DNA of 64,000 nt from Pseudomonadota bacterium (GTDB lineage Bacteria; Pseudomonadota; Alphaproteobacteria; Rhizobiales; Aestuariivirgaceae): the NCBI GenBank assembly GCA_963205315.1, contig CAUJIO010000004.1, positions 1 through 64,000 of the forward strand. Reading direction: 5' to 3'. A model generated the notes under the pieces. It did no database searches, was not told the DNA's origin, and saw only the letters and a program-made list of their open reading frames with translations. The translations under genes were made by a program, and so were the position numbers. Below, one piece after another: positions 28,466-36,137 of the stretch (positions within the stretch are counted from its first letter, which is position 1; every line of letters begins with the position of its first letter).

Positions 28466-28489
28466 TGCGAACCTGTCAAGTGGGTCGCA
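28466..28489. promoter_or_regulatory. Candidate operator: inverted repeat around TGTCAAGT
   Basis: TGCGAACC (28466-28473) and GGGTCGCA (28482-28489) form an inverted repeat, seven of eight pairs, around the spacer TGTCAAGT. Further TTGCGA copies follow at about 28496 and 28522. The site lies midway between the importer and the TetR gene and is the best candidate operator for that regulator. Confidence 0.5.
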
Positions 28490-28548
28490 AAGCAGTTGCG
28501 AAATTGTGTATTGAGCTCCCTTTGCGACGAGATACTTGAGGATTGACG

Positions 28549-29211
28549 ATGGGAATTGCAGTGGAACCAGAGATTGCCACGCCGAAAGGACGTCCGCGTG
28601 ACGCGGAGCAGACCAGAAAGCGAATTCTCGATGCGGCAGTCGTGGAGTTTGCCCGCAAAGGCCTGGGCGGCGCACGGGTGGATGCCATCGCGCTACGGTC
28701 AAAATCCAACAAGCGGATGATCTATCACTATTTCGGCAGCAAGGAGCAGTTGTTCAAGGAAGTGATCGAGACTGTCTATGTCGGTATCCGCACAGCCGAA
28801 CAAAAACTGCATCTCGATGAACTGGACCCCGAAGAAGCAATTGCCACGTTGGTGCGGTTCACATGGAACTATTACCTACAACATCCGGAATTCCTGACGC
28901 TGGTCAACAGCGAGAATCTGCATCGCGCCAAGCATCTGAAGTCCTCCGAGGTCATCCGTGCGGTATCAGGCAAATTCGTTCAGATGGTGACCGCGATCCT
29001 GGAACGCGGCGTCGAGAAGGGCGTGTTCCGCAGCGGCATCGATCCGGTCCAGCTCAACATCACCATTGCAGCGATCGGCTACTACTACCTGACCAATCGC
29101 TTCACCGGCTCAATCGTCTTCGAGCGTGACCTCATGTCACCCGCCAATCTCGATGCCAGACTTGCCTTCAATCTCGACACCATTTTGCGACTTGTGAAGA
29201 GAGACCCATGA
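28549..29211 (+). CDS. TetR/AcrR-family regulator (copy 2)
   Basis: A 220-residue TetR protein with helix-turn-helix in residues about 18-65 (RKRILDAAVVEFARKGLGGARV, NKRMIYHYFGSKEQLF) and a ligand domain containing FTWNYYLQHPEFLTLVNSENLHRAKH, near-identical to the TetR copy at 19533. The ATG at 28549 has GAGGA six bases upstream; a TTG two codons earlier is less likely. It overlaps the acyl-CoA dehydrogenase gene by four bases and is divergent from the sugar importer. Confidence 0.9.
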   Translation: MGIAVEPEIATPKGRPRDAEQTRKRILDAAVVEFARKGLGGARVDAIALRSKSNKRMIYHYFGSKEQLFKEVIETVYVGIRTAEQKLHLDELDPEEAIATLVRFTWNYYLQHPEFLTLVNSENLHRAKHLKSSEVIRAVSGKFVQMVTAILERGVEKGVFRSGIDPVQLNITIAAIGYYYLTNRFTGSIVFERDLMSPANLDARLAFNLDTILRLVKRDP

Positions 29212-30374
29212 CACAGCAACCGTTCTTCATCCCGACTCCCAGGCTTTCGGCGGATATCTATGAACAGATCCGGGAGACTGCGCGGCGCTTTGCCGAGTCG
29301 CGTGTCAGGCCGGCGGCGGCGGGACTGGACGAGAGCGAAACCTTTCCGGCCGACATCTACGCTGAAATGGCCGGGCTTGGACTGTTCGGCATTACCGTGC
29401 CGGATACTTATGGGGGCGCTGGCCTTGATGCGCTCTCCTATGCGCTGGTGATGGAGGAACTCTCGCGCGGATACGCATCGGTCGCCGACCAGTGTGGCCT
29501 GGTGGAACTGATCGGGACGCTTTTGTCCGTACACGGAACCGATGTGCAAAGAAGCCAGTGGCTGGGTGGCGTTCTGGCAGCCAAGACCCGCGTAGCCTAT
29601 TGCATCACCGAGGCTGAAGCCGGAACCGATGTCTCCGGTGTCAAGACCACGGCTGTGCCAGACGGAAAAGGCTGGAGGCTCTCCGGATCGAAGATATGGA
29701 TTCACAATGCACCCGTGGCAGATGTCGGCTTCGTGCTGGCACGCACCGATCCATCGGCCGGGAATCGCGGCATGTCGATCTTTATTGTTGATCTGCACTC
29801 AGCAGGTGTTTCGCGTGGCCCCAAGGAACACAAGATGGGACAGCGAGCCTCACAGGTCGGAGCCCTGCATTTCGAGGACGTTGCGTTGGGGCCAGATGCC
29901 CTGCTCGGCCCGATGAACCGCGGCTTCCACATCATGATGAGCGTTCTGGACAAGGGCCGCATCGGCATCGGCGCACTCGCTGTGGGAATCGCGCAAGCTG
30001 GCCTCGAAGCAGCCGTTGACTATGCGAAGACCCGCAAGCAGTTCGGCAAGACGATTGCCGAAAACCAGGGCCTGCAATGGCTGATGGCCGACATGCAGAA
30101 GGATATCACGGCAGCCCGCGCCCTGGTTCACCGGGCGGCGATGACGATGGACCACAATCTTTCCGCCACGATGGACTGCTCGATGGCCAAGTGCTTTGCG
30201 GGCGATGCCGCCGTACAGCACACTGCAAACGCCGTACAGATTTTCGGGGGATCAGGTTACATTCGCGGTTTCGAAGTCGAGCGGCTTTACCGGGACGCCA
30301 AGATCACGCAGATCTATGAAGGGACCAACCAAATTCAGCGGACCATCATTGCTCGCGAATTGTTGAAGGGGTGA
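29208..30374 (+). CDS. Acyl-CoA dehydrogenase
   Basis: A 388-residue FAD enzyme of the acyl-CoA dehydrogenase family: YCITEAEAGTDVSGVKT and KIWIHNA flavin/substrate motifs, and EGTNQIQRTIIARELL with the catalytic glutamate at the usual late position. It oxidises an acyl-CoA to the enoyl-CoA. The MaoC-like hydratase follows one base later, so the pair can carry out two successive beta-oxidation-type steps. Substrate chain is unknown. Confidence 0.93.
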   Translation: MTQQPFFIPTPRLSADIYEQIRETARRFAESRVRPAAAGLDESETFPADIYAEMAGLGLFGITVPDTYGGAGLDALSYALVMEELSRGYASVADQCGLVELIGTLLSVHGTDVQRSQWLGGVLAAKTRVAYCITEAEAGTDVSGVKTTAVPDGKGWRLSGSKIWIHNAPVADVGFVLARTDPSAGNRGMSIFIVDLHSAGVSRGPKEHKMGQRASQVGALHFEDVALGPDALLGPMNRGFHIMMSVLDKGRIGIGALAVGIAQAGLEAAVDYAKTRKQFGKTIAENQGLQWLMADMQKDITAARALVHRAAMTMDHNLSATMDCSMAKCFAGDAAVQHTANAVQIFGGSGYIRGFEVERLYRDAKITQIYEGTNQIQRTIIARELLKG

Positions 30375-30375
30375 G

Positions 30376-30819
30376 ATGACAATCGACCTGTTTGCAGACA
30401 CCGTCGGCAAGACCGTCTCCTGCGCCAAGACCGTGGGCGAGAGCGACGTCTATCTGTTCGCCGGCATCACAGGTGACTTGTCTCCAAACCATGTCGATGA
30501 AGCCGCAATGTCGAAGACGAAGTACGGACACCGTATTGCCCATGGGGCGTTGCTGGTCGGCTACATGTCGCGGGCTTCGACGATGATCTGCGATCAGTGC
30601 GGGCCGCTCATGGCCACGCACTTTCCGGTTTCGCTCGGTTATGATCGCGTACGGTTTCTCGACGCGGTGCTGATCGGCGACACGATCAGCATCACCTATA
30701 CGATCACCAATGCTGACGCCGGGAAATTCCGTACTATGGCAACGGTCGAAGTGCGCAACCAGAAGGGAATACTTTGTGCGGTTGCGACCCATATCATGCG
30801 GTGGATCGGGCGCGACTGA
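30376..30819 (+). CDS. MaoC-family (R)-enoyl-CoA hydratase-like protein
   Basis: A 147-residue hot-dog-fold protein with the hydratase motif YLFAGITGDLSPNHVDEAAM, whose D and H match the catalytic pair of (R)-specific enoyl-CoA hydratases, followed by GHRIAHGALLVGYMS. It is the last gene of the TetR-acyl-CoA dehydrogenase-MaoC operon and would hydrate the dehydrogenase product. Confidence 0.9.
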   Translation: MTIDLFADTVGKTVSCAKTVGESDVYLFAGITGDLSPNHVDEAAMSKTKYGHRIAHGALLVGYMSRASTMICDQCGPLMATHFPVSLGYDRVRFLDAVLIGDTISITYTITNADAGKFRTMATVEVRNQKGILCAVATHIMRWIGRD

Positions 30820-30827
30820 GTAGCGTG

Positions 30828-31685
30828 CTACTTCGAGAGCCCTTCCTTGAGGAAGTCTTCGAAAGCTGACTTATAGTCGGGATGCCAACGCGACAGCGGT
30901 GGACGATTTTCGATGATGTCATCCATGGCCCAGCGCATGCGCAGTTCGTCAATCTCCCGGGGAACGGCGTTGTCCGGGCAGAGAATATAAAAATCGCCGC
31001 GCGCCATGGATTCCAACATGAAATCTACGACCTGTTCGGGCATCCACGCTGCATCGGGCTTCGATTGGGTGTGGACGCGCGTGAGGCCAGTGAAGGTGAA
31101 GCCCGGAATCAGGAGATGCGCCGTAATGCGGCATCCGCCAATGTTGCGGAGTTCATGCGCCAGCGCCTCGGTGGTGACCTTGATGCCCGCCTTCGACACA
31201 TTGTAGGCCGTGTCACCGGGTGGGCAAGTGATCCCCTGCTTCGACCCCGTATTGATGATGGCGCAAGAATTGCCCTGCTTGATCATCTCGGGCACAAAGG
31301 TCTGAACGCCGTTGATGACACCCCATAGGTTGACGCCTAGGATACGTTGCCAGCGGGCGTGATCGCCGAACAGTTGTCCGCCGCCTTCAGTGCCGGCATT
31401 GTTCATCAGAACGGCGACGTCGCCGAATGCCGAAAACGCCCTGTCTTTCAATACTTGTACGTCCTCGATGCGGCTGACGTCCGCCGCTACGGCTATGACA
31501 TCGCTATCGTGGCGCGCGTGGCTGGCAATTGTGGTAGCCGCCGATTCAAGGGCTAAGGCATCGATGTCAGCGATGCAGACCTTCATGCCAAGACCCGCCA
31601 GCTTCACCGCGGCGGCAAGGCCAATGCCGCTTGCGCCACCCGTGATGACGGCGGCGCGGCCACTTGAAACTGCAGGATGAGTCAT
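30828..31685 (-). CDS. Short-chain dehydrogenase/reductase
   Basis: A 285-residue classical SDR: ITGGASGIGLA, NNAGTEGG, INTGSKQG with the catalytic serine replaced by a TGSK context, and YNVSKAG (Tyr/Lys). I use the ATG at 31685 because the upstream extension relies on a TTG; AGGG lies about ten bases before it. It is convergent with the MaoC-like gene and divergent from ltnD. Substrate unknown. Confidence 0.85.
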   Translation of the reverse strand: MTHPAVSSGRAAVITGGASGIGLAAAVKLAGLGMKVCIADIDALALESAATTIASHARHDSDVIAVAADVSRIEDVQVLKDRAFSAFGDVAVLMNNAGTEGGGQLFGDHARWQRILGVNLWGVINGVQTFVPEMIKQGNSCAIINTGSKQGITCPPGDTAYNVSKAGIKVTTEALAHELRNIGGCRITAHLLIPGFTFTGLTRVHTQSKPDAAWMPEQVVDFMLESMARGDFYILCPDNAVPREIDELRMRWAMDDIIENRPPLSRWHPDYKSAFEDFLKEGLSK

Positions 31686-31738
31686 GACATTGCCCTTTTT
31701 CAACAATGACCCAGCGGTGTGACGAGGAGGATGGCCGC

Positions 31739-31746
31739 TGTCAAGT
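31739..31746 (+). promoter_or_regulatory. Copy 3 of TGTCAAGT motif upstream of ltnD
   Basis: The octamer TGTCAAGT, the core shared with 18496 and 28474, occurs in the 187-base divergent region between the SDR and ltnD genes. A partial copy (GTGTCAATC) follows about 20 bases later. Confidence 0.3.
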
Positions 31747-31872
31747 CATCGCCGTACCGTGTCAATCCGCCTGCCGCGACTGGCAGCCATGCAGATGAAC
31801 CTCAGCGCGGCGCCACGGACCTCGACTACGTTCAGCAAGCGGCGCTAATGTCGCTCAGGGAGGCACCGACGC

Positions 31873-32790
31873 ATGACATCCGCTCACGCTCCACGCAGCG
31901 CAGTCATTGGACTAGGCTCGATGGGGCTCGGCATGGCCCTGACGATGGCGCGGAAGGGGCTGTCCGTGACCGGCTTCGATATCAATCCTGACGCGGTTGC
32001 GAAACTGACGCAAGGCGGCGGAACGGGTTGCAACAACATTACCGAAGCCGCAACTGGATGCGACATCGTAGTGGCGGTCGTAGTCAATGCCGCCCAGACC
32101 GATGCCGTACTGTTTGGCGAGGGTGGAGCTGCGATGGCGATGGCCCGCGGCGGCGTCATCATTTCGTCGGCGACGATGGCGCCTGAGGATGCCCGCAGGT
32201 TTGCCGAGAAGGCCAAAGGGCTTGGGCTTCACTATCTCGATGCACCAATCAGTGGTGGCGCGGCCAAGGCGGCATCAGGTGAATTGACCATCATGGCCTC
32301 CGGCACAGCAGAGGCGTTTGCCGGTGCGCGGCCAGTTCTCGATGTCATTGCGGGAACCGTCTACGAACTCGGCTGCGCGGCCGGCATCGGCGCATCCTTC
32401 AAGATGGTGAACCAGCTGCTGGCTGGCGTCCACATCGCTGCGGCTTGCGAGGCCATGGCTTTCGCCAAGCGATTGGGCCTCGATCTCGATCAGGTCTACA
32501 AGGTCATCACGGCCTCGGCCGGAAATTCGTGGATGTTCGAGAACCGCGTGCCGCATATTCTCGAGGGAGACTATTCGCCGCGCAGTGCGGTAAATATCTT
32601 CACCAAGGACCTGGGGATTGTTGGCGATATGGGCCGGCGCGAGACATTCCCCTTGCCGCTGTCGGCCGCAGCACTGCAGATGTTCATGATGACAGCAGCT
32701 GCAGGCATGGGCCGAGACGACGATGCATCTGTCGCCCGCATGTTCGCCATGATCGCCGGACTGGATTTGCCTGAACGCAGGAAGGAATAG
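31873..32790 (+). CDS. ltnD: L-threonate dehydrogenase
   Basis: A 305-residue beta-hydroxyacid dehydrogenase. The cofactor loop is IGLGSMGLGMA; VVNAAQTDAVLFGE, YLDAPISGGAAKAASGEL, the catalytic lysine in FKMVNQLLAGVHIAAACEAMA and AGNSWMFENR are typical of LtnD, which oxidises L-threonate (or D-erythronate) at C2 with NAD+ to 2-oxo-tetronate. The next gene encodes the matching isomerase, which strengthens the call. The start has AGGGAGG some ten bases upstream. Confidence 0.9.
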   Translation: MTSAHAPRSAVIGLGSMGLGMALTMARKGLSVTGFDINPDAVAKLTQGGGTGCNNITEAATGCDIVVAVVVNAAQTDAVLFGEGGAAMAMARGGVIISSATMAPEDARRFAEKAKGLGLHYLDAPISGGAAKAASGELTIMASGTAEAFAGARPVLDVIAGTVYELGCAAGIGASFKMVNQLLAGVHIAAACEAMAFAKRLGLDLDQVYKVITASAGNSWMFENRVPHILEGDYSPRSAVNIFTKDLGIVGDMGRRETFPLPLSAAALQMFMMTAAAGMGRDDDASVARMFAMIAGLDLPERRKE

Positions 32791-32795
32791 AAACC

Positions 32796-33557
32796 GTGCC
32801 GAAATTTGCAGCCAATCTCTCCATGATGTTCAACGAATGGGAGTTCCTTGACCGGTTCGAAGTTGCGGCCAGCGCTGGTTTCACGGCAGTGGAGTTCCTG
32901 TTTCCCTATGCGTTTCCGCCAGACGCCATTGCCGAGCGCCTGCAGCGCCACGGTTTGACGCAGGCGCTCTTCAACCTCCCGCCCGGGGATTGGGACAAGG
33001 GCGAGCGCGGTTTGGCCGCCCTGCCCTATCGGATGGACGATTTCCGCGCCTCGGTTTTGAAGGCTCTGCCCTATGCAGCTGCAACAGGTGCCAAACGCCT
33101 GCACATGATGAGCGGCCTCGCCAATCGCGCCGATGCAGCGGCCGTGGCTGCCTACACGTCTGCGATTCGCTTTGCCTGCGAGAAGTTGGCTCCACTCGGC
33201 ATCGGCCTTGTCATCGAGCCGATCAACGGGCGCGACATGCCCGGCTATTTCCTGAATGACTTTGGTTTCGCGGCGGAACTGATCACATCGCTGGGCGTCT
33301 CCAATCTCAAGCTCCAGTATGACATCTATCATCGCCAGATTCTGCATGGCGACGTGATGAAGAGTCTCGAGTCACTGATGCCGATGATTGGCCACGTGCA
33401 GATTGCGGCCGTGCCGAAGCGTCACGAGCCAGGTACCGGCGAACTCGACGATGCGCGGATATTCCGGCATCTCGACGCTCTCGGCTATGACGGCTACGTT
33501 GGCTGCGAATACCGGCCCGAGAAAGGCACTCTTGAAGGCCTTGGCTGGATGCGATGA
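32796..33557 (+). CDS. otnI: 2-oxo-tetronate isomerase
   Basis: A 253-residue TIM-barrel protein of the hydroxypyruvate isomerase family, opening with FAANLSMMFNEWEFLDRF and AVEFLFPY, as in OtnI. Conserved acidic and histidine residues are in LVIEPINGRDMPGYFLND, LQYDIYH, HVQIAAVPKRHEPGTGELD and GCEYRPEKGT. It isomerises 2-oxo-tetronate to 3-oxo-tetronate. It starts with GTG, with an AGGAAGG site, five bases after ltnD. The usual OtnC decarboxylase is not in the window. Confidence 0.9.
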   Translation: MPKFAANLSMMFNEWEFLDRFEVAASAGFTAVEFLFPYAFPPDAIAERLQRHGLTQALFNLPPGDWDKGERGLAALPYRMDDFRASVLKALPYAAATGAKRLHMMSGLANRADAAAVAAYTSAIRFACEKLAPLGIGLVIEPINGRDMPGYFLNDFGFAAELITSLGVSNLKLQYDIYHRQILHGDVMKSLESLMPMIGHVQIAAVPKRHEPGTGELDDARIFRHLDALGYDGYVGCEYRPEKGTLEGLGWMR

Positions 33558-33564
33558 ATAAGGT

Positions 33565-33993
33565 TCAGATCATGCGGGTGGCGATGGCCGCCTGTTGCAC
33601 CAGTTCATCAAGCAGCGCCATGGTGGCGTGACCCGAACAGCTGAACGGATTGAGGACGGGCCGTTCGCTGTATTTCAGCAGGATGCTGGGATTGATCTTC
33701 GCCAGGTCGACGTGGCCCATCGTCCAGTTGCAGAATTTCCGTTCACGGATTTCCTCGAAGGCGAGCAGCCGCACCTGGGTGTGACGGTCGTCGCGGACGA
33801 TGGCATTGTAAAGCTCGCAGACCTCGTCGCGTCCACCTTCCAGAACCTGAATGAAAATGTCACCGCTGTAGCACAGGATCCCGGTAATGCCGCTCGATGG
33901 ATTCTTGGTGCGTGACTTATCGAGAATGTCTTCAATCATCGACAGTGTGAGAGCGGTCCTGGCACGGCTGGCATAGAGGCAACGGACGATCAT
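33565..33993 (-). CDS. BLUF-domain blue-light sensor
   Basis: A 142-residue single-domain BLUF protein that binds FAD and senses blue light. All key residues are present at a constant offset from AppA: Y7 (Y21), N31 (N45), Q49 (Q63), W90 (W104) and M92 (M106). After the domain (about 1-95) there is only a short helical tail, so it must signal through a partner. It is six bases downstream of folE and presumably co-transcribed. Confidence 0.93.
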   Translation of the reverse strand: MIVRCLYASRARTALTLSMIEDILDKSRTKNPSSGITGILCYSGDIFIQVLEGGRDEVCELYNAIVRDDRHTQVRLLAFEEIRERKFCNWTMGHVDLAKINPSILLKYSERPVLNPFSCSGHATMALLDELVQQAAIATRMI

Positions 33994-33999
33994 GGATGA

Positions 34000-34713
34000 C
34001 TATTCCTTGAGATTCACAAGCGCCAGAAATTCGCGGCGCAGAGACGGGTTCTTGAGAAAGGAGCCGCGCATGACACTATTGATCATCTTGGCGCCCGTAT
34101 CCTTTACACCGCGCCAGTGCATGCAGAAATGATCGGCCTCCATGACGACAGCAAGGCCGTCGGGCGCCACTTTGCTCATCAGCAAATCGGCCACCTGGGC
34201 AATCGCCTCCTCCTGGATTTGCGGGCGGCTCATGATCCATTCTGCGAGGCGCGCGAATTTTGACAGGCCGATGAGGTTGGAATGTTCGTTGGGCAGGACT
34301 CCCACCCACATTCGCCCCATGATGGGGCAGAAATGATGACTGCAGGCACTGCGCACGGTTATTGGCCCGACGATCATCAGTTCGTTGAGGTATTCCGCAT
34401 TGGGGAACTCTGTAACACTCGGCGGCGTAACGTAGCGGCCGCGGAAAACCTCGTTCAGGTACATCTTGGCCACCCGGCGGGCGGTATCGCGGGTGTTATG
34501 GTCGTTTCTGGTGTCGATGACGAGGCTTTCCAGAACGCCCTCCATCTTGCCTGCGACCTCGTCAAGCAGAGCTTCCATATCACCCGGTTCGATGAATGCC
34601 GCGATATTGTCATTGGCATAATAGCGCTTGTGCGCCTGCTCGATCCGCGACCGGATGCGCGCAGAAGCCTTAAGTGCCTTGCCGTCAGGCGTGTGGGGCG
34701 GTGATTTGTCCAT
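34000..34713 (-). CDS. folE: GTP cyclohydrolase I
   Basis: A 237-residue FolE, which converts GTP to 7,8-dihydroneopterin triphosphate, the first step of folate synthesis. Zinc ligands C124, H127 (CSHHF) and C197 (HFCMHW) are present, as is the MGRMWVGVLPNEHSNLIGLSKFARL block. The N-terminal 35 residues are a variable tail. GGTAAG lies before the ATG. The BLUF sensor gene follows in the same direction. Confidence 0.96.
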   Translation of the reverse strand: MDKSPPHTPDGKALKASARIRSRIEQAHKRYYANDNIAAFIEPGDMEALLDEVAGKMEGVLESLVIDTRNDHNTRDTARRVAKMYLNEVFRGRYVTPPSVTEFPNAEYLNELMIVGPITVRSACSHHFCPIMGRMWVGVLPNEHSNLIGLSKFARLAEWIMSRPQIQEEAIAQVADLLMSKVAPDGLAVVMEADHFCMHWRGVKDTGAKMINSVMRGSFLKNPSLRREFLALVNLKE

Positions 34714-34803
34714 GAAAGCTTACCCATTGACCGAAGAATGAAACTAGCACGGACCCGCGGCTTTCACCACGGGCACCGCCCACAGCATATACGGGGAAAG
34801 TGT

Positions 34804-34844
34804 CTGCCTGGACCAGGCAGTTGCCAAGCGGGCCCGGCCTTGGC
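34804..34844. promoter_or_regulatory. Two tandem palindromes upstream of the enolase-superfamily gene
   Basis: CTGCCTGG-A-CCAGGCAG (34804-34820) is a perfect 17-base palindrome. GCCAAG/CTTGGC (34823-34828/34839-34844) is a second inverted repeat directly after it. They lie between folE (minus) and the enolase-superfamily gene (plus), and could be operators or a 5' leader structure. Confidence 0.4.
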
Positions 34845-34881
34845 ATCAAGACGCGGCAATTCATATATACGGGTGTTTGGC

Positions 34882-36057
34882 ATGCGCATCGAGGCCATCG
34901 ACTTTTACTATCTTTCCATGCCCACGGTAGAGGACATTGGGGATGGCAGCCAGGATGCCCTCGTCGTGCGCGTGGCGGCGGGTGGCCTTGAAGGCTGGGG
35001 CGAATGCGAAGCTTCGCCGTTGACGTCGATAGCGGCCTACGTCGCACCGATGTCGCATGGGGCCTGCAAGCCCCTGCGCGACGTGATTCTGGGGCAGCCG
35101 ATCACTGGGGTCGCCGACATCACCCGGCTGGCTGCGGAGGTGGAAATGCAGTGCATGGACCTGTTGCAGGCCGCACATACGTTTTCCGGCATTGAAATCG
35201 CCCTGTGGGATCTTCTTGGACAGGCTTCGGGCCAGCCCGTCTACCAGTTGCTCGGATACCGGCAGGCTTATCCAAAACTGCCCTATGCCTCACAGCTTTT
35301 CGGTGACACACCGGAACAGACTTTGACGGGTTGCAGGGTGGCTCGCGAGCGCGGATTTCGGGCCGTGAAGTGTGGATGGGGACCGTTCGGCAAGGGGTCA
35401 GTTCAATTGGACCGCGATCATCTTCATGCGGCGCGGGAAGGACTGGGCAAGGACGGCATTCTGCTCATCGATGCCGGACAGATCTTCCGTGAGGACGTCG
35501 AGGCCGCCGCCGCCCGGATACCATTCCTGGCGGAGGTACAGGCCGGCTGGCTCGAGGAACCGTTTCTCGGTGGGGCCTATGGAGCCTATGCCGGACTGGC
35601 CGCGCGGAGCGACGGCGTCAAACTTGCGGGCGGTGAGGCGTCGCATAATTTCCACATGGCACAGCAGCTCATCGATTACGGAAAAGTGGAATTCATCCAG
35701 ATCGACTGCGGACGGATCGGGGGCATCGGACCGGCGAAAAGGGCCGCCGACTACGCCGCGTCGCGTGGGGTCACCTATGTCAATCACACCTTCACATCGC
35801 ATCTGGCGCTCTCAGCCTCGCTGCAGCCCTATGCGGGCCTGAAGGACCACGTGATCTGTGAATTCCCCTTCGCACCCAAGGCGGTCGCCCTCGACATGAC
35901 GACGACCCATCTCTTGCCAGACAGCAACGGCGAAATCCTGATCCCGGACACGCCGGGTCTTGGTATCACGATGAACATCGAGGGCATGCGGCCCTATCTC
36001 GTCGACACAGAGTTAGCCGTGAATGGCAAGGTCATCTATCGCACACCAAATCTCTAG
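34882..36057 (+). CDS. Mandelate racemase/muconate lactonizing enzyme family protein (acid-sugar dehydratase candidate)
   Basis: A 391-residue enolase-superfamily enzyme. The capping domain covers about 1-120. Barrel motifs are AVKCGWGPF (catalytic-lysine strand), LLIDAGQ (D), LEEPF (E), AGGEASHNF (E), IQIDCGRIGG (D) and NHTFTSHLALSAS (H). This D-E-E/His pattern fits dehydration of an acid sugar, though cycloisomerase or racemase activity cannot be excluded. I start at 34882, where the family sequence begins and GGGTG precedes the ATG; the open frame extends upstream through the palindromes. It stands alone, next to the acid-sugar genes ltnD/otnI 1.3 kb away. Confidence 0.85.
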   Translation: MRIEAIDFYYLSMPTVEDIGDGSQDALVVRVAAGGLEGWGECEASPLTSIAAYVAPMSHGACKPLRDVILGQPITGVADITRLAAEVEMQCMDLLQAAHTFSGIEIALWDLLGQASGQPVYQLLGYRQAYPKLPYASQLFGDTPEQTLTGCRVARERGFRAVKCGWGPFGKGSVQLDRDHLHAAREGLGKDGILLIDAGQIFREDVEAAAARIPFLAEVQAGWLEEPFLGGAYGAYAGLAARSDGVKLAGGEASHNFHMAQQLIDYGKVEFIQIDCGRIGGIGPAKRAADYAASRGVTYVNHTFTSHLALSASLQPYAGLKDHVICEFPFAPKAVALDMTTTHLLPDSNGEILIPDTPGLGITMNIEGMRPYLVDTELAVNGKVIYRTPNL

Positions 36058-36137
36058 TCAGTGGCTTTCGAGTTAGATGATGTTGCTGGCATTGGTCTGG
36101 CCGGCGGACGGCATTCGCACCTCGTTTTTGTGACTGG

